This document shows positions 12,205 through 25,001 of a stretch of DNA of 64,000 nt, piece by piece; the first letter of the stretch is position 1; every line of letters starts with the position of its first letter. The notes under the pieces were generated by a model, which was given only the letters and a program-made list of their open reading frames with translations, searched no databases and was not told the origin of the DNA. The translations under genes and the position numbers were made by a program. Source of the DNA: Macrostomum hystrix (taxonomy: Eukaryota; Platyhelminthes; Macrostomidae); contig CATNEN010000033.1 in NCBI GenBank assembly GCA_950097015.1, positions 4,681,001 to 4,745,000 on the forward strand, written 5' to 3'.

Positions 12205-12715
12205 AACTGGGATTTCGACTGTGGGATCTCGATATTAAAGCTGGGATTTCGACTGTGGGATCTCGATATTTTAACTGGGATTTCGACTGCGGGATCTCGA
12301 TATGAAAACTGGGATTTCGACTGTGGGATCTCGATATTAAAGCTGGGATTTCGACTGTGGGATCTCGATATGAAAACTGGGATTTCGACTGTGGGATCTC
12401 GATATTAAAGCTGGGATTTCGACTGCGGGATCTCGATATTAAAGCTGGGATTTCGACTGTGGGATCTCGATTTGAAAACTGGGATTTCGACTGTGGGATC
12501 TCGATATTTTAACTGGGATTTCGACTGTGGGATCTCGATATGAAAACTGGGATTTCGACTGTGGGATCTGGATATTTTAACTGGGATTTCGACTGTGGGA
12601 TCTCGATATTTTAACTGGGATTTCGACTGTGGGATCTCAATATTAAAACTGGGATTTCGACTGTGGGATCTCTATACTAAAACTGGGATTTCGACTGCGG
12701 GATGTCGATATCTCG
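12205..12715. repeat. 34-bp minisatellite
   Basis: About 15 copies of a 34-bp unit built from ctgggatttcgactgtggga plus tctcgatat and a variable tail (taaag, tttaa, gaaaa). Confidence 0.95.
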
Positions 12716-13148
12716 ATTGGGATTTAGACTGCCGGCACACTAGTTTGCAAATACCTTAGTCTGTGAACATCGGAAAATAGTCTATTGATTATTGATCGTC
12801 AGTGGATGCGAGTATAAGTTGTGCTCAAAAAGTGGACTCAGCCGCTTCAAAAAAATTGAATCAACGAATACTTGAGCGAGATTCTATGAAAAGCCGATAG
12901 ACGGCTATTTTGGTATATTTATGCGCGAATATGAGTTAACTCGATTCCCTCCTACCAACCACTTCATGGGATTTACCGTTGCGACTTGCTGGTTTGCCGC
13001 CAGCTGAAATCCAATTTGTGAAATCGAGTGTCACCCTGCCAGAAATAAATCCATAAATTTCAGAACACTTGCTGCTGTTTGGGTTTGGTTCCTGCCCAAC
13101 TGCCTGCAATCTCTCCCCTTCACTCCCTACTTCTCGTCTCTTCTTCAC
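12716..13148. other. unique intergenic DNA
   Basis: No gene seen. TGCTCAA at 12822-12828. Confidence 0.6.
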
Positions 13149-13968
13149 TCCGTCTCACCCACCGTCTCACTCTCCATCTCATTCACCGTCTCACTCTCCA
13201 TCTCATTCACCATCTCACCCACCGTCTCACTCTCCATCTCATTTACCGTCTCACTCTCCATCTCACCCACCGTCTCACTCTCCATCTCATTCACCGTCTC
13301 ACTCTCCATCTCATTCACCGTCTCACTCTCCGTCTCACTCTCCATCTCACCCACCGTCTCACTCTCCATCTCACCCACCGTCTCACTCTCCATCTCACCC
13401 ACCGTCTCACTCTCCATCTCACCCACCGTCTCACTCTCCATCTCACCCACCGTCTCACTCTCCATCACACTCTCCGTCTCACTCTCCATCTCACCCACCG
13501 TCTCACTCTCCATCTCACCCACCGTCTCACTCTCCATCTCACCCACCGTCTCACTCTCCATCTCACCCACCGTCTCACTCTCCATCGCACACTCCGTCTC
13601 ACTCTCCATCTCACCCACCGTCTCACTCTCCATCTCACCCACCGTCTCACTCTCCATCACACTCTCCGTCTCACTCTCCATCTCACCCACCGTCTCACTC
13701 TCCATCTCACCCACCGTCTCACTCTCCATCTCACCCACCGTCTCACTCTCCATCTCACCCACCGTCTCACTCTCCATCTCACCCACCGTCTCACTCTCCA
13801 TCTCACCCACCGTCTCACTCTCCATCTCACCCACAGTCTCACTCTCCATCTCACCCACTGTCTCACTCTCCGTCTCACCCACCGTCTCACTCTCCATCAC
13901 ACTCTCCGTCTCACTCTCCATCACACTCTCCGTCTCACTCTCCATCTCACTCTCCGTCTCACTCTCCA
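13149..13968. repeat. 12/24-bp pyrimidine-rich minisatellite
   Basis: About 34 copies of a 24-bp unit made of two related 12-mers (tctcactctcca and tctcacccaccg). The period keeps all frames open and yields very long low-complexity frames on both strands, none of which looks like a real protein. Confidence 0.95.
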
Positions 13969-14726
13969 TATAGCTGCACCTAAATATCCCTATTATCCCT
14001 ATTTGATGAGGCTGACTTTCTTAGAAAGCGGTCTGTGCGTATCAAACAAAGCAGGCAGACAATAAAAAGGTGCTCAAATACTCAGGCAGCAACAGAAGCA
14101 TAAATACACTCGCAATGAGAGCTAACAAATAATTGTCTGGTGTTTGCCATGCCAGCCCTCCAACATATTGTGCTGTGCAATTACCTGAGTCTTGAATTCG
14201 ATTTTTTTCATTAAAAATCCATCCAGCGCAGTTGCTTGCAAATGCGTCTCAACTGGAGTGGCTCTGCGAGCCTCCCTGTTCAAACAGCGCTAGGGAAAAT
14301 GGGAGATGGGAAACTGTTTTGTTTGATTCCGGTTTTTTCATTACATAGCATTCTGCTAGCTGAGCTTCTGCTTTGCAATTTCGCCACAACTGCCCCCAAC
14401 CCCAACCTGTGTCATTAACTACCTGATATTTGGGAACAGGGAAGGCAAACATGCCACTGTTGGGATGCAAGATAGGTGATGCGGATTTTTTTAATCGGGC
14501 GAATAAATTCTGATGCAGCTGGCGCCCATCCCAAACTCCGCCACTCAGCGCGGTGGCGCCATGGGATTCGATCCGACTGAGGATATTGCCGTGGGCAGAA
14601 ATACAGTCAGCTGGTCTCATTACCCGCAATTCCTGCAACACATCTGCTTTTACTGTTCTCACACTGCGATCCGGAAAACAAATTGCAGTAAGAAATACAT
14701 CAGAAATCATAACTAGAGTTCTGGCA
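13969..14726. other. unique intergenic DNA
   Basis: A 153-codon open frame runs on the minus strand (14249-14710) without domain, helix or repeat features. I treat it as chance. TGCTCAA at 14071. Confidence 0.45.
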
Positions 14727-15369
14727 CTCTCCCTCAGTTATAGTCTGTCACTCTCCCTCAGTTATAGTCTGGCACTCTCCCTCAGTTATAGTCTGTCACT
14801 CTCCCTCAGTTATAGTCTGGCACTCTCCCTCAGTTATAGTCTGGCACTCTACCTCAGTTATAGTCTGTCACTCTACCTCAGTTATAGTCTGGCACTCTAC
14901 CTCAGTTATAGTCTGGCACTCTCCCTCAGTTATAGTCTGTCACTCTCCCTCAGTTATAGTCTGGCACTCTCCCTCAGTTATAGTCTGTCACTCTCCCTCA
15001 GTTATAGTCTGGCACTCTCCCTCAGTTATAGTCTGGCACTCTCCCTCAGTTATAGTCTGGCACTCTCCCTCAGTTATAGTCTGGCACTCTCACTCTATCT
15101 CAGTCTGTCACTCTACCTCAGTCTGTCACTCTACCTCAGTCTGTCACTCTACCTCAGTCTGTCACTCTACCTCAGTCTGTCACTCTACCTCAGTCTGTCA
15201 CTCTACCTCAGTCTGTCACTCTACCTCAGTCTGTCACTCTACCTCAGTCTGTCACTCTACCTCAGTCTGTCACTCTACCTCAGTCTGTCACTCTACCTCA
15301 GTCTGTCACTCTACCTCAGTCTGTCACTCTACCTCAGTCTGTCACTCTACCTCAGTCTGTCACTCTACC
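14727..15369. repeat. compound minisatellite, 24-bp units changing to 18-bp units
   Basis: Left part (to about 15090): about 15 copies of a 24-bp unit, gttatagtctggcactct plus ccctca. Right part: about 15 copies of gtctgtcactctacctca (18 bp), which is the left unit minus six bases (ttatag). Since 24 and 18 are both multiples of three, one 290-codon frame spans the array, but it encodes only Tyr-Ser-Leu repeats. Confidence 0.95.
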
Positions 15370-16247
15370 AATATGTCTTCTTTGTCTCAAAGCAGAGGTC
15401 AGTAAACCTGAGATCAACTCTATAGCCACGCTCTTCTCAAGAAGAAATCGTGCTCAAAAAGCAAAAGTGCTTAACCACAGCAACTGAGCTCAGTCTCGCA
15501 CAGCTCAGCCTCGCACACGGAGCTTCCCCACCTCTGTCTCCCTGCCTTAGCCTACCTGGAGCCGTCAATTAGTGGTCAGCGGGTGAGCAGCAATATTTCC
15601 AACCGAGCCACTTGAACACGTCGGCCGGGCAGAGAGAATTTTGATCTCAAACCCCGCTGCTTCTGCCGGCCCGGTCTCTGGCCGCTCCGTGCCTCCAATG
15701 AAGCGGAATTCTAGCAAACCAATTCATCAACCAATTCGATGCGCATTAACCAAGAAAAAGATTCCTTTTAAAACGTTTTCGCAACCTGCCTTTTCGTGAC
15801 GAAACATGAAAACTAAAGTTTTCAGTCTGAGCTTGGCAACGCCCGGCAAGGCGAATGATTGAGGGATGAATGGCACAGCCCAGCGTCTTTAACCGTGAAA
15901 TCAAATCTTTGTTTCACTGCTTTGACTCTGAATTGGAAATTTGCTTGAATCGCTTTGCTCGAGTCTTGACTTTGTAGTCCAAGACTGCTCAAAGCTGCCA
16001 CTTCACACCAAGTCGGCGATCTTCAAGTGGCCCCCGTTGAGACGTCAGGAAAGCCGAATAAGGGATCTGCAGACAGACACTGTTCGCGGAGCTGTGATTA
16101 AGCGACAATTAATTTTAGCTGCGGGTTTTAGCAGCTGCTTACGGCATATGTTCAAGTTTATGGATCCGTCAGGCCTTCCTGCAGCCCCTTCTGCCTTCTA
16201 ATTGTGCCCACGCCACAACCTTCCCGCAATGGACCATTTTAAAAATA
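15370..16247. other. unique intergenic DNA with two NK2-type words
   Basis: Exact TCAAGTGG words occur at 15608-15615 (minus) and 16023-16030 (plus), and TGCTCAA at 15451 and 15986. It lies about 5 kb upstream of the NK2.1 gene, so it is a candidate regulatory segment. No exon is supported. Confidence 0.45.
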
Positions 16248-17488
16248 TGGGATCTAGGATCTGGGATCTAGGATCTGGGATCTAGGATCTGGGATCTAGG
16301 ATCTGGGATCTAGGATCTGGGATCTAGGATCTGGGATCTAGGATCTGGGATCTAGGATCTGGGATCTAGGATCTGGGATCTAGGATCTGGGATCTAGGAT
16401 CTGGGATCTAGGATCTGGGATCTAGGATCTGGGATCTAGGATCTGGGATCTAGGATCTGGGATCTAGGATCTGGGATCTAGGATCTGGGATCTAGGATCT
16501 GGGATCTAGGATCTGGGATCTAGGATCTGGGATCTAGGATCTGGGATCTAGGATCTGGGATCTAGGATCTGGGATCTAGGATCTGGGATCTAGGATCTGG
16601 GATCTAGGATCTGGGATCTAGGATCTGGGATCTAGGATCTGGGATCTAGGATCTGGGATCTAGGATCTGGGATCTAGGATCTGGGATCTAGGATCTGGGA
16701 TCTAGGATCTGGGATCTAGGATCTGGGATCTAGGATCTGGGATCTAGGATCTGGGATCTAGGATCTGGGATCTAGGATCTGGGATCTAGGATCTGGGATC
16801 TAGGATCTGGGATCTAGGATCTGGGATCTAGGATCTGGGATCTAGGATCTGGGATCTAGGATCTGGGATCTAGGATCTGGGATCTAGGATCTGGGATCTA
16901 GGATCTGGGATCTAGGATCTGGGATCTAGGATCTGGGATCTAGGATCTGGGATCTAGGATCTGGGATCTAGGATCTGGGATCTAGGATCTGGGATCTAGG
17001 ATCTGGGATCTAGGATCTGGGATCTAGGATCTGGGATCTAGGATCTGGGATCTAGGATCTGGGATCTAGGATCTGGGATCTAGGATCTGGGATCTAGGAT
17101 CTGGGATCTAGGATCTGGGATCTAGGATCTGGGATCTAGGATCTGGGATCTAGGATCTGGGATCTAGGATCTGGGATCTAGGATCTGGGATCTAGGATCT
17201 GGGATCTAGGATCTGGGATCTAGGATCTGGGATCTAGGATCTGGGATCTAGGATCTGGGATCTAGGATCTGGGATCTAGGATCTGGGATCTAGGATCTGG
17301 GATCTAGGATCTGGGATCTAGGATCTGGGATCTAGGATCTGGGATCTAGGATCTGGGATCTAGGATCTGGGATCTAGGATCTGGGATCTAGGATCTGGGA
17401 TCTAGGATCTGGGATCTAGGATCTGGGATCTAGGATCTGGGATCTAGGATCTGGGATCTAGGATCTGGGATCTAGGATCTGGGATCTA
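16248..17488. repeat. 14-bp minisatellite, essentially invariant
   Basis: About 88 copies of gatctaggatctgg in which I could find no base difference from end to end. Each unit has two GATC sites. Confidence 0.98.
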
Positions 17489-18267
17489 TCAGAACTGATT
17501 TGCTCCTTACTCTGTGGACCAATTATTTGCGACTTGGCAGTTTGATTTGACTTTCTATCCTATCCTTAGGTATCCCTATTTTTGCACTAAAATAATAGAG
17601 AGAAGGAGTTGAAGTTGAGAAGGATATGGTGACAAGGATAGGGTGAGAAGGCGGGGGTGAGAATGTTGCAGAAGGAGTGGGAGAGGAGAAGAAATAGAGA
17701 TAGGATCGTGAAAGATTTGTGATGCACTGTCTAGCACTATAGAACAGGTTTCCTAAAATTTCTGCTCTCATTCTGAGTATTTGCAACGCCATGCAGCTTG
17801 CCAAATCAGGGCCCACGTCTGATCAACATTGTGTGCTCGCGACTAGCAGATCTCAGAATGTTTGAGCACCGCAAATGGCTGCCAGCCCCCTACCCGCCTC
17901 CACCCTCTGAGCAGCGTCACTAATGGATGAGCAAACTTGTTCAAAAATAATTGAGCGGCTTAATTTTAGCAGCGGATTAGTGAGTTTGGGCAGCTCAACT
18001 GGGGAGGCGGGAGGGTGGCAATGACCCACAGTCCACCCCACGCGCGCACTGATCCCATTAGTTCGGCCTAGGACCATCCTGCATGTGGGCGGCTGCTTCC
18101 AACTGCAGCTTGGGTGGTCTTCCATTGTATGAGGGAGCTGCGTTGCGTGTGCAGTTCGGCAATGTTTTTTCGCCGATTCAAACTAAAAGTCGAGTTTGAA
18201 CAAAAAATTCAGCCCTTCCAGTATTTCTAGTCCTTAAAGAGGCTTAGAAAATGATTCAGATTAGGGA
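17489..18267. other. unique intergenic DNA
   Basis: No gene seen. TTGAGCA at 17862. Confidence 0.55.
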
Positions 18268-18802
18268 ACGGGATTAACGGGTGTAACGAAGTGACGGGAG
18301 TAACGGATCGACTGGAGTAACGGAGTGATGGGAGTAACGGAGTGATTGGAGTAACGGAGTGATTGGAGTAACGGAGTGATGGGAGTAACGGAGTGATTGG
18401 AGTAACGGAGTGGCGGAAAAAAAGGAGTGACGAGAGTAACTGAGTGACGGATAAAACACAGTGACGGGAGTAACGGAGTGATTGGAGTAACGGAGTGATT
18501 GGAGTAACGGAGTGATTGGAGTAATGGAGTGATTGGAGTAACGGAGTGATTGGAGTAACGGAGTGATTGGAGTAACGGAGTGATTGGATTAACGGATCGA
18601 TGGGAGTAACGAAGTGATGGTAGTAACGGAATGACAGGAGTAACGGAATGACAGAAGTAACGGAAGGACAGAAGTAACAGAATGACAGAAGTAATGGAAT
18701 GACAGAAGTAACGGAATGACAGAAGTAACGGAATGACAGAAGTAATGGAATGACTGAAGTAGCGAGTTTACAAAAGTTACGAATTGACAGAAGTAACGGA
18801 GA
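18268..18802. repeat. 17-bp minisatellite
   Basis: About 31 copies of attggagtaacggagtg and diverged relatives. The right third has changed to gacagaagtaacggaat, giving two sequence domains within one array. Confidence 0.94.
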
Positions 18803-19325
18803 TTGTGTAGACAATGCCGATGCAAAGTCCGAGAGACTGCTCGGTAAGTTTTCGTGTTGGCCATTGTGGAACTCTTTGGGAACGGCTGCACGACTCAAAA
18901 GACGTTTTTCTTCTATATTCTGCGCATACAAAAGGCACAATATGCTAGCCTATCTGTTCAAGACATCTTCGGCCTGCATTCTCCCGTCTGTTGTCTCAGT
19001 TTTTTTTTTCTTCTCTTTTTTTCTGCTCCGGGCGCAAATGATTGACAGGCGAGCACAGGCACTCACACACAGTGAGTGATAAAAAGAGACTAGAAAGACT
19101 ATTGCAATGCGCCTTGGGTACCGCAGGTTGTGAAAGCATGGAAGGAGCAGCATTTGGCATTGTGCTGCTGTGTATAGCGTTTCATTCATTCTATTATCCT
19201 CTGTTATATTAGAGCAGATAGCAGATATTGTCCAATTTTAGTGAGTTAATTTATTATGAGTAGCAATAAAGGGCGGAGTTATGCATATGGTTTGCCTTCT
19301 ATTCGAAATTACTGTCGTCTAAAGT
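18803..19325. other. unique intergenic DNA
   Basis: Contains a T-rich stretch near 19000. No gene seen. Confidence 0.55.
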
Positions 19326-19690
19326 CTGTCTCATCTCCCCACTGTCTCATCTCTCCCCTGTCTCATCTCCCCACTGTCTCATCTCTCCCCTGTCTCATCT
19401 CCCCACTGTCTCATCTCTCCCCTGTCTCATCTCTCCGCTGTCGCATCTCTCCTCTGTCTCATCTCTCCCTTGTCTCATCTCTCCACTGTCTCATCTCTCC
19501 CCTGTCTCATCTCTCCACTGTCTCATCTCTCCTCTGTCTCATCTCTCCCCTGTCTCATCTCTCCCCTGTCTCATCTCTCCCCTGTCTCATCTCTCCCCTG
19601 TCTCATCTCTCCCCTGTCTCATCTCTCCCCTGTTTCATCTCTCCCCTGTCTCATCTCTCCCCTGTCTCATCTCTCCCCTGTCTCATCTCT
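19326..19690 (+). repeat. 16-bp minisatellite, family shared with 58-61 kb
   Basis: About 22 copies of tctcatctctcccctg. The same unit returns near 58256-59300 and 60437-60905 in reverse orientation and, as tctcatctctcccatt, at 59785-60372 in this orientation. Confidence 0.95.
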
Positions 19691-20903
19691 TCTGTTAATC
19701 ATGCCTGCTCTGATCTTTAGTTTCTTCGTGGCCCCATCGAAATATTTAGGATTCAATTCAGTGCTTGTCTTATCAGAGGCAGTGAATTTCGAGCTACCTT
19801 AGGCGAATCTAATTAGCTGATATTAATTCAATATATATAAATTTATAAGTAATAAATGTACCATAAAACAGTCACCAGCCGCATCGCAAGGCCAGGCCAT
19901 TGTGGCTGTATCACATGAGTTCTTTTTCTGAATCTGTGCAAGAATGTACAGTGCACTAATTATTCCGCACTCAGGCTCTGTGCAAGCCCCAGTTGCCGGG
20001 CTGTCAATCAAAGTTAAGCAAAACTGCTGCTGCCGCTGCTGCTGCAAGCAGACCTGTGCACCCACGTATGCGAGACAGCTTTATTCTCTGTCTCAGCTTT
20101 TCATCATTGTTCTCGTTTTGTCCCACCCGCCCGCCACGGAGTCCTGTCAGCCTGAGGCATTCGAGCTCACAAATAATATTATCCATGCGCGGAGGCGGGC
20201 GGCAGTCAGGGGCTGTGCTTGAAGTGGGCGGGGCTGAGCACACCGAGTTGAGTATAACATTTATATTAAGCAATTTTCCTATTCTACGGAGACATCAGGC
20301 TCGATATTCAACGGACCAACTAGCCGATATGTGCCGAAATGCCTGTTGCAAACTCCTGATTTTCTGATTTCTAACCAATGAGGCAGCAGTTGTACCTGCC
20401 GTATTTCTTTCTGTTTGCTAGTCTCGCCTCCTCAGAGGATACTCAAAGATGCCTTCCCTGCGAGGAGTCCCGCCTCGGCAGTACCGCGCGGGCCGGCCGG
20501 GCGGGCGATCTGATTGGCCAGAGACATTGGAAGACAAGGGGATACAAGGGCCAGGGGAAGAAAGCCCGGGGCTGGGGGTGGCGGCAAGGCAAGTGCTGCG
20601 TGAATGGCCGGTCGAGAGGCTGTTGGACAGCGCTCGACTGCGCCTGAGAGGCTCAAGCACTGCCATAGGCTGGGCTGAGGGGCGGCTTGACTCCCGGCCT
20701 TGGCTCCGCGGCCATTCGCTGCAGGGCGTCCTAATGGGGCGGCACAAGAGGAATTTAGGTGGCCCTCTCGGACCCTTTTCACACCCACTCCGGCCTCATT
20801 CTCTCGCTGCCTTGTCTGGAATCCGCTCCGCTCTCAATCGGCTGCCTGAGTGTCTCTTTTAGCCTCTCACACTCTTAGCAACCACTCCAGGTAACCCCCA
20901 CAG
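19691..20903 (+). promoter_or_regulatory. upstream region of the NK2.1 gene
   Basis: Unique DNA, becoming G+C-rich from about 20100, directly before the homeobox gene. An inverted CCAAT word (ATTGG) is at 20513-20517. No TATA box could be placed with confidence. The open frames seen here on both strands overlap one another and have no protein features. Confidence 0.35.
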
Positions 20904-20924
20904 GGCCCATTGGCGCCTAGTTGC
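20901..20924 (+). promoter_or_regulatory. candidate 3' splice (cis or trans) site before the NK2.1 start codon
   Basis: A C-rich tract ends in cccccacag at 20903, leaving a 21-base leader before ATG 20925. This could join a 5' non-coding exon or a spliced leader; flatworms use leader trans-splicing. A second AG lies at 20890. Which is used cannot be told. Confidence 0.3.
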
Positions 20925-21240
20925 ATGTCACAGAGCCCAGCCACTCAGCAGCAGCAGCAGCAGCAGCAGCCTGTCGGCAGCTTCAGAGTCACCGATCTTC
21001 TCAGCCAGCAGCAAGCCGAAGAGGTCCCGACCGAGCACTCGAGCTTCTACTACACGGCAATGAACCCGTACGCGCCCAGCCCCTACATGCCGCAGGGCGC
21101 TCACCCCAGCGCCGCCTCCTTCACCTCGCAGTACTGCGGCGGGCCCGACCTCAGCCCGTACGCTGACCCCCGCCACACTGCCGCGGCCGCCAGCTGGTAT
21201 GGAGCCACTTCGCCAACGGCCGATCCGCGATTTGCCACCA
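20925..21240 (+). CDS. Nkx2-1: NK2.1 exon 1
   Basis: Codes for residues 1-105 plus the first base of codon 106. Holds an eight-glutamine run (residues 8-15), the TN-like motif FRVTDLLS and the WYGA...DPRF signature. The donor is A/gtgagt at 21241. Confidence 0.9.
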
Positions 21241-24200
21241 GTGAGTGCCACTGCTTCCTTTTTGAATGCTGCACCCGCTCCCAATCCGCCCCCGATCCGC
21301 CCCCGATCCGACCCTTACTCCCCTGTGTTTTCCGCTCCCAATCCGCTCCTTGATCCCCTGTGTTCTCCGCTCCCAATCCGCTCCTTGATCCCCTGTGTTC
21401 TCCGCCCCCAATCCGCTCCTTGATCCCCTGTGTTCTCCGCTCCCAATCCGCTCCTTGATCCCCTGTGTTCTCCGCCCCCAATCCGCTCCTTGATCCCCTG
21501 TGTTCTCCGCCCCCAATCCGCTCCTTGATCCCCTGTGTTCTCCGCCCCCAATCCGCTCCTTGATCCCCTGTGTTCTCCGCCCCCAATCCGCTCCTTGATC
21601 CCCTGTGTTCTCCGCCCCCAATCCGCTCCTTGATCCCCTGTGTTCTCCGCCCCCATTCCGCTCCTTGATCCCCTGTGTTCTCCGCTCCTAATCCGCTCCT
21701 TGATCCCCTGTGTTCTCCGCCCCCAATCCGCTCCTTGATCCCCTGTGTTCTCCGCCCCCAATCCGCTCCTTGATCCCCTGTGTTCTCCGCCCCCAATCCG
21801 CTCCTTGATCCCCTGTGTTCTCCGCCCCCAATCCGCTCCTTGATCCCCTGTGTTCTCCGCCCCCAATCCGCTCCTTGATCCCCTGTGTTCTCCGCCCCCA
21901 ATCCGCTCCTTGATCCCCTGTGTTCTCCGCCCCCAATCCGCTCCTTGATCCCCTGTGTTCTCCGCCCCCAATCCGCTCCTTGATCCCCTGTGTTCTCCGC
22001 CCCCAATCCGCTCCTTGATCCCCTGTGTTCTCCGCCCCCAATCCGCCCCCTATCCGCTGGTGATGTCACGCATTTTGCTGTCCAGCAAGACCCATTCGAT
22101 TTTTGTTCATTGTGGACTCAAAAAAGCTTATTTGATTTTTTCAAATTGAGCCCACAGCCTGAGAAGAATTGGGAAAGGCAAAGAGCATATTGGCAGTCTC
22201 AGGCCCGTTATTGCTTCTCTTTGAAACCTGGGACGGCCTCGGGTTGCAATTTCTATGCTCAGGGCAACCACCAGGTCCGACCCACTTGAGAATTTGACAT
22301 GACTAGTTGCTGGGCGCCCGCGCCAGACTCTCCTCCCCTACCTTTGTTCCCCATACGGGGGAGAATTTTCCCCATCTCGCATGTGCTCAGACTGGTGGGA
22401 GGGGCGCCCACAGAGCCGCAAGACAGTTATACAGGCTAGCTGTTGCACAATGCTACAATGCCGTATCTTACAGACCCATCGCCCTACCCTAATTACCCAC
22501 AATGTGGAGTGCTTTCTCACAGGCGGGGAAGAATTGGTTTTTTTGTCGCTGGAAAAAAAATAAGCTAGTGATTATTGCTGGCAGTGGGCCGTTAAGTTCA
22601 ACATTTTCCAACGTATTGAGTTGCGGCTGGTTCAGTGTGAGCTGTTCTATGAATACCCCCAGGCGATTTCCCTCATATCTTCTTTTTTTCGTTATAAAAG
22701 ACAAAAAGCTGAACAGAAAGAAAAATACAATTTAATAAAGATTTGCTTTCAACGCCCTGTCGCGCACTGAGAAAATGTGACACCGCATAGCATGTGTGCC
22801 GCATCTTGATAGCACTGCATCACTGCAAAGTCATTCAGTTCCTCATTTCGACCTACGTCAAAGGTGGACTCTACAGCTTCGCGTCTTGCCTGAGCCCAAT
22901 ATTCTATGGCCCAAACCTCCTTCTTCATCCATTACACTCTTTCCTGTGCGCCAAAATATCCCAAAGTGACGCAACCCGTTTGGGCTCCCCCCACTTGAAC
23001 AAGCCTCGAGGGAGGGCTGAGCAGCCCCAGAGCACAGCTGAGATTCGGCAGACATCATTAGGGATCTGGGATCTGGGATCTGGGGTGTCTACGGCGGCCA
23101 GACGGTTTTAAGCTGTTTGCGCGGCGTCCCACACTTCTTAATTGTTTGTCAATTGCTTCCAGGCCGGTCAGCAATTAAGTGCGGCCCGTCTCTGCTCCTT
23201 GATCTCCGGCGCAAAGACAGCCGCGGGCTGCTGGAGGCCAAGGGATTGTCCGAACTCCCCCCAATGCCACCCCCTGCAGGGAATTCGCAAAAAAGCCAGG
23301 ATGAATTTCGATTAATAGGGAACTCGCACTGATGGGAACTGAGAGATCCCTTCAGGCGCATCGAGCAATATCAAATAGGAAAATTTCCCGAAATATAGAA
23401 TGACAAATTAAGCGGGCAATCAAAGGTGTGAATCGTTGGAGGTGTCAATCTCACATTTGACCTGTTAATATCGTAATTGACGCGCGCTCTATTAAAGGAA
23501 TCAATGAAAAAAGTTGACACCTTTTTATATTGCTCACGCAAAATTGGTGTTGAAAATTGTTTTTCTTCATATGAATGGCTTAGGAAGAATGGGATCTGAC
23601 ACCTCTGAGTATTATGAATGCTTATTGCATATTGCATCAACAATATAGCTGTGATTCCCTGCGCTGTTCCGCCTGCAGTGTCCCGGCTCATGGGCTCAGC
23701 CGGGTCGGCCTCATGCTACAGCTCCATGCCCGGCACTCTGGGCATGGCTGCCAGCATGGGCCTCGGCGCCTACGACCAGAAGTCCGGCGGCATGCAGTTC
23801 CCCATGTCGCAGAGGCGCAAACGGCGAGTGCTGTTCACTCAGGCGCAGGTGTACGAGCTGGAGCGCCGGTTCAAGCAGCAGAAGTACCTGTCCGCACCGG
23901 AACGGGAGCAGCTCGCCCAGATGATCAACTTGACGCCTACTCAGGTGAGCTGCAATTGCGATGCACGTGAAAGGGAAGAATGGAAGGTGTTAGGGAGAGA
24001 GGAAGGTGTTAGGGAGAGAGGAAGGGAGGTGGGGAGAGAGGAAGAGAGGTAGGGAGAGAGGAAGGGAGGTGGGGAGAGAGGAAGAGAGGTAGGGAGAGAG
24101 GAAGGGAGGTAGGGAGAGAGGAAGAGAGGTAGGGAGAGAGGAAGGGTGGTAGGAAGAGAGGAAGGGAGGTAGGGAGAGAGGAAGGGTGTTAGGGAGAGAG

Positions 24201-24968
24201 GAAGGGAGGTAGGGAGAGAGGAAGGGTGGTAGGGAGAGAGGAAGGGAGGTAGGGAGAGAGGAAGGGAGGCAATGAATAACAGAAACTCAGAATAAAGACT
24301 ACAATAGGATTGCTTACAACTTTTCGGTTTAGAAACGAATTTTAAAACAAAAACTTAAAATTTAAGCTCAGCAGCAGCAAGTAAAGAATTTTTCGGGGAT
24401 ACCAAACCAAAGCAATGAAATAGTTTATTGAATTCTGTCAAAGATACCAGATTCTTCTCAAGCTCTTCAGCTCACTTAGAAGCAGGAGTAGATGCAGCAG
24501 CAGCATCAGTCACTCCTAAACTCAGCGATGCGGTGAAGTGAGAAGGAGCCAGACATTGAGACCATCGCTAGCTTTGTGGCCGCGCAGCCCAGTAACAAGC
24601 GAAACATCAGCCAGAGTGAAGTGGAGAGCGAAAGTGAAGCCTGTTGAAAAGATCCGGGCGTAAAGTGTTGCTTCAACCATTTTTTAAAGGAATACTTAGA
24701 GACAGCAGGATGCGAAAACAAAGTGATTGCTTGCAATGGGAAGTGGCTGCAGGGCATTGTTGCAGCTTGCCTTGGCTACACTCACAGCTCATGTTTCCTA
24801 GGCAGTCAGTGGTGAGAACACTTGAATCGCATCGCCAATAGAGACTGCACAGGCCCTCTGTTTCGGCACTGACTCGGGCCAGCATGACCAGAAAGGGTTG
24901 CGAAATTGCATCTGAGAAAAGTTTATTATTAAAATTAGTCGCCTGTCATTCAAACTGATCTGGAAATT

Positions 24969-25001
<33 letters not shown>

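Larger units (their letters stand above)
21241..23678 (+). other. NK2.1 intron 1
   Basis: 2438 bp, phase 1, donor gtgagt, acceptor ttccgcctgcag. Its left third is a 35-bp minisatellite. The rest is unique and includes two NK2-type TCAAGTGG words (22282-22289 and 22991-22998, both minus) and a short gatctggg repeat at about 23060-23085. Confidence 0.85.

Noticed and set aside
13069-14065. Very long open frames (over 300 codons) of Ser/Pro/His and Thr/Leu/His repeats
   Set aside because: They exist in several frames on both strands only because the repeat period is 12/24 bp. No start context, domain or splice evidence separates one as real.
14249-14710. 153-codon minus-strand frame
   Set aside because: No domain, signal peptide, helix or conserved motif; composition not different from the surrounding non-coding DNA.
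20449-20862. Open frames just upstream of NK2.1 as an upstream exon
   Set aside because: Several overlapping frames on both strands in G+C-rich DNA; none joins the NK2.1 frame with a proper donor site.
21101-22069. 322-codon minus-strand Gly/Asp/Arg-rich frame
   Set aside because: It lies over the 35-bp array in NK2.1 intron 1 and runs antisense across coding exon 1; equivalent frames occur in the other phases.
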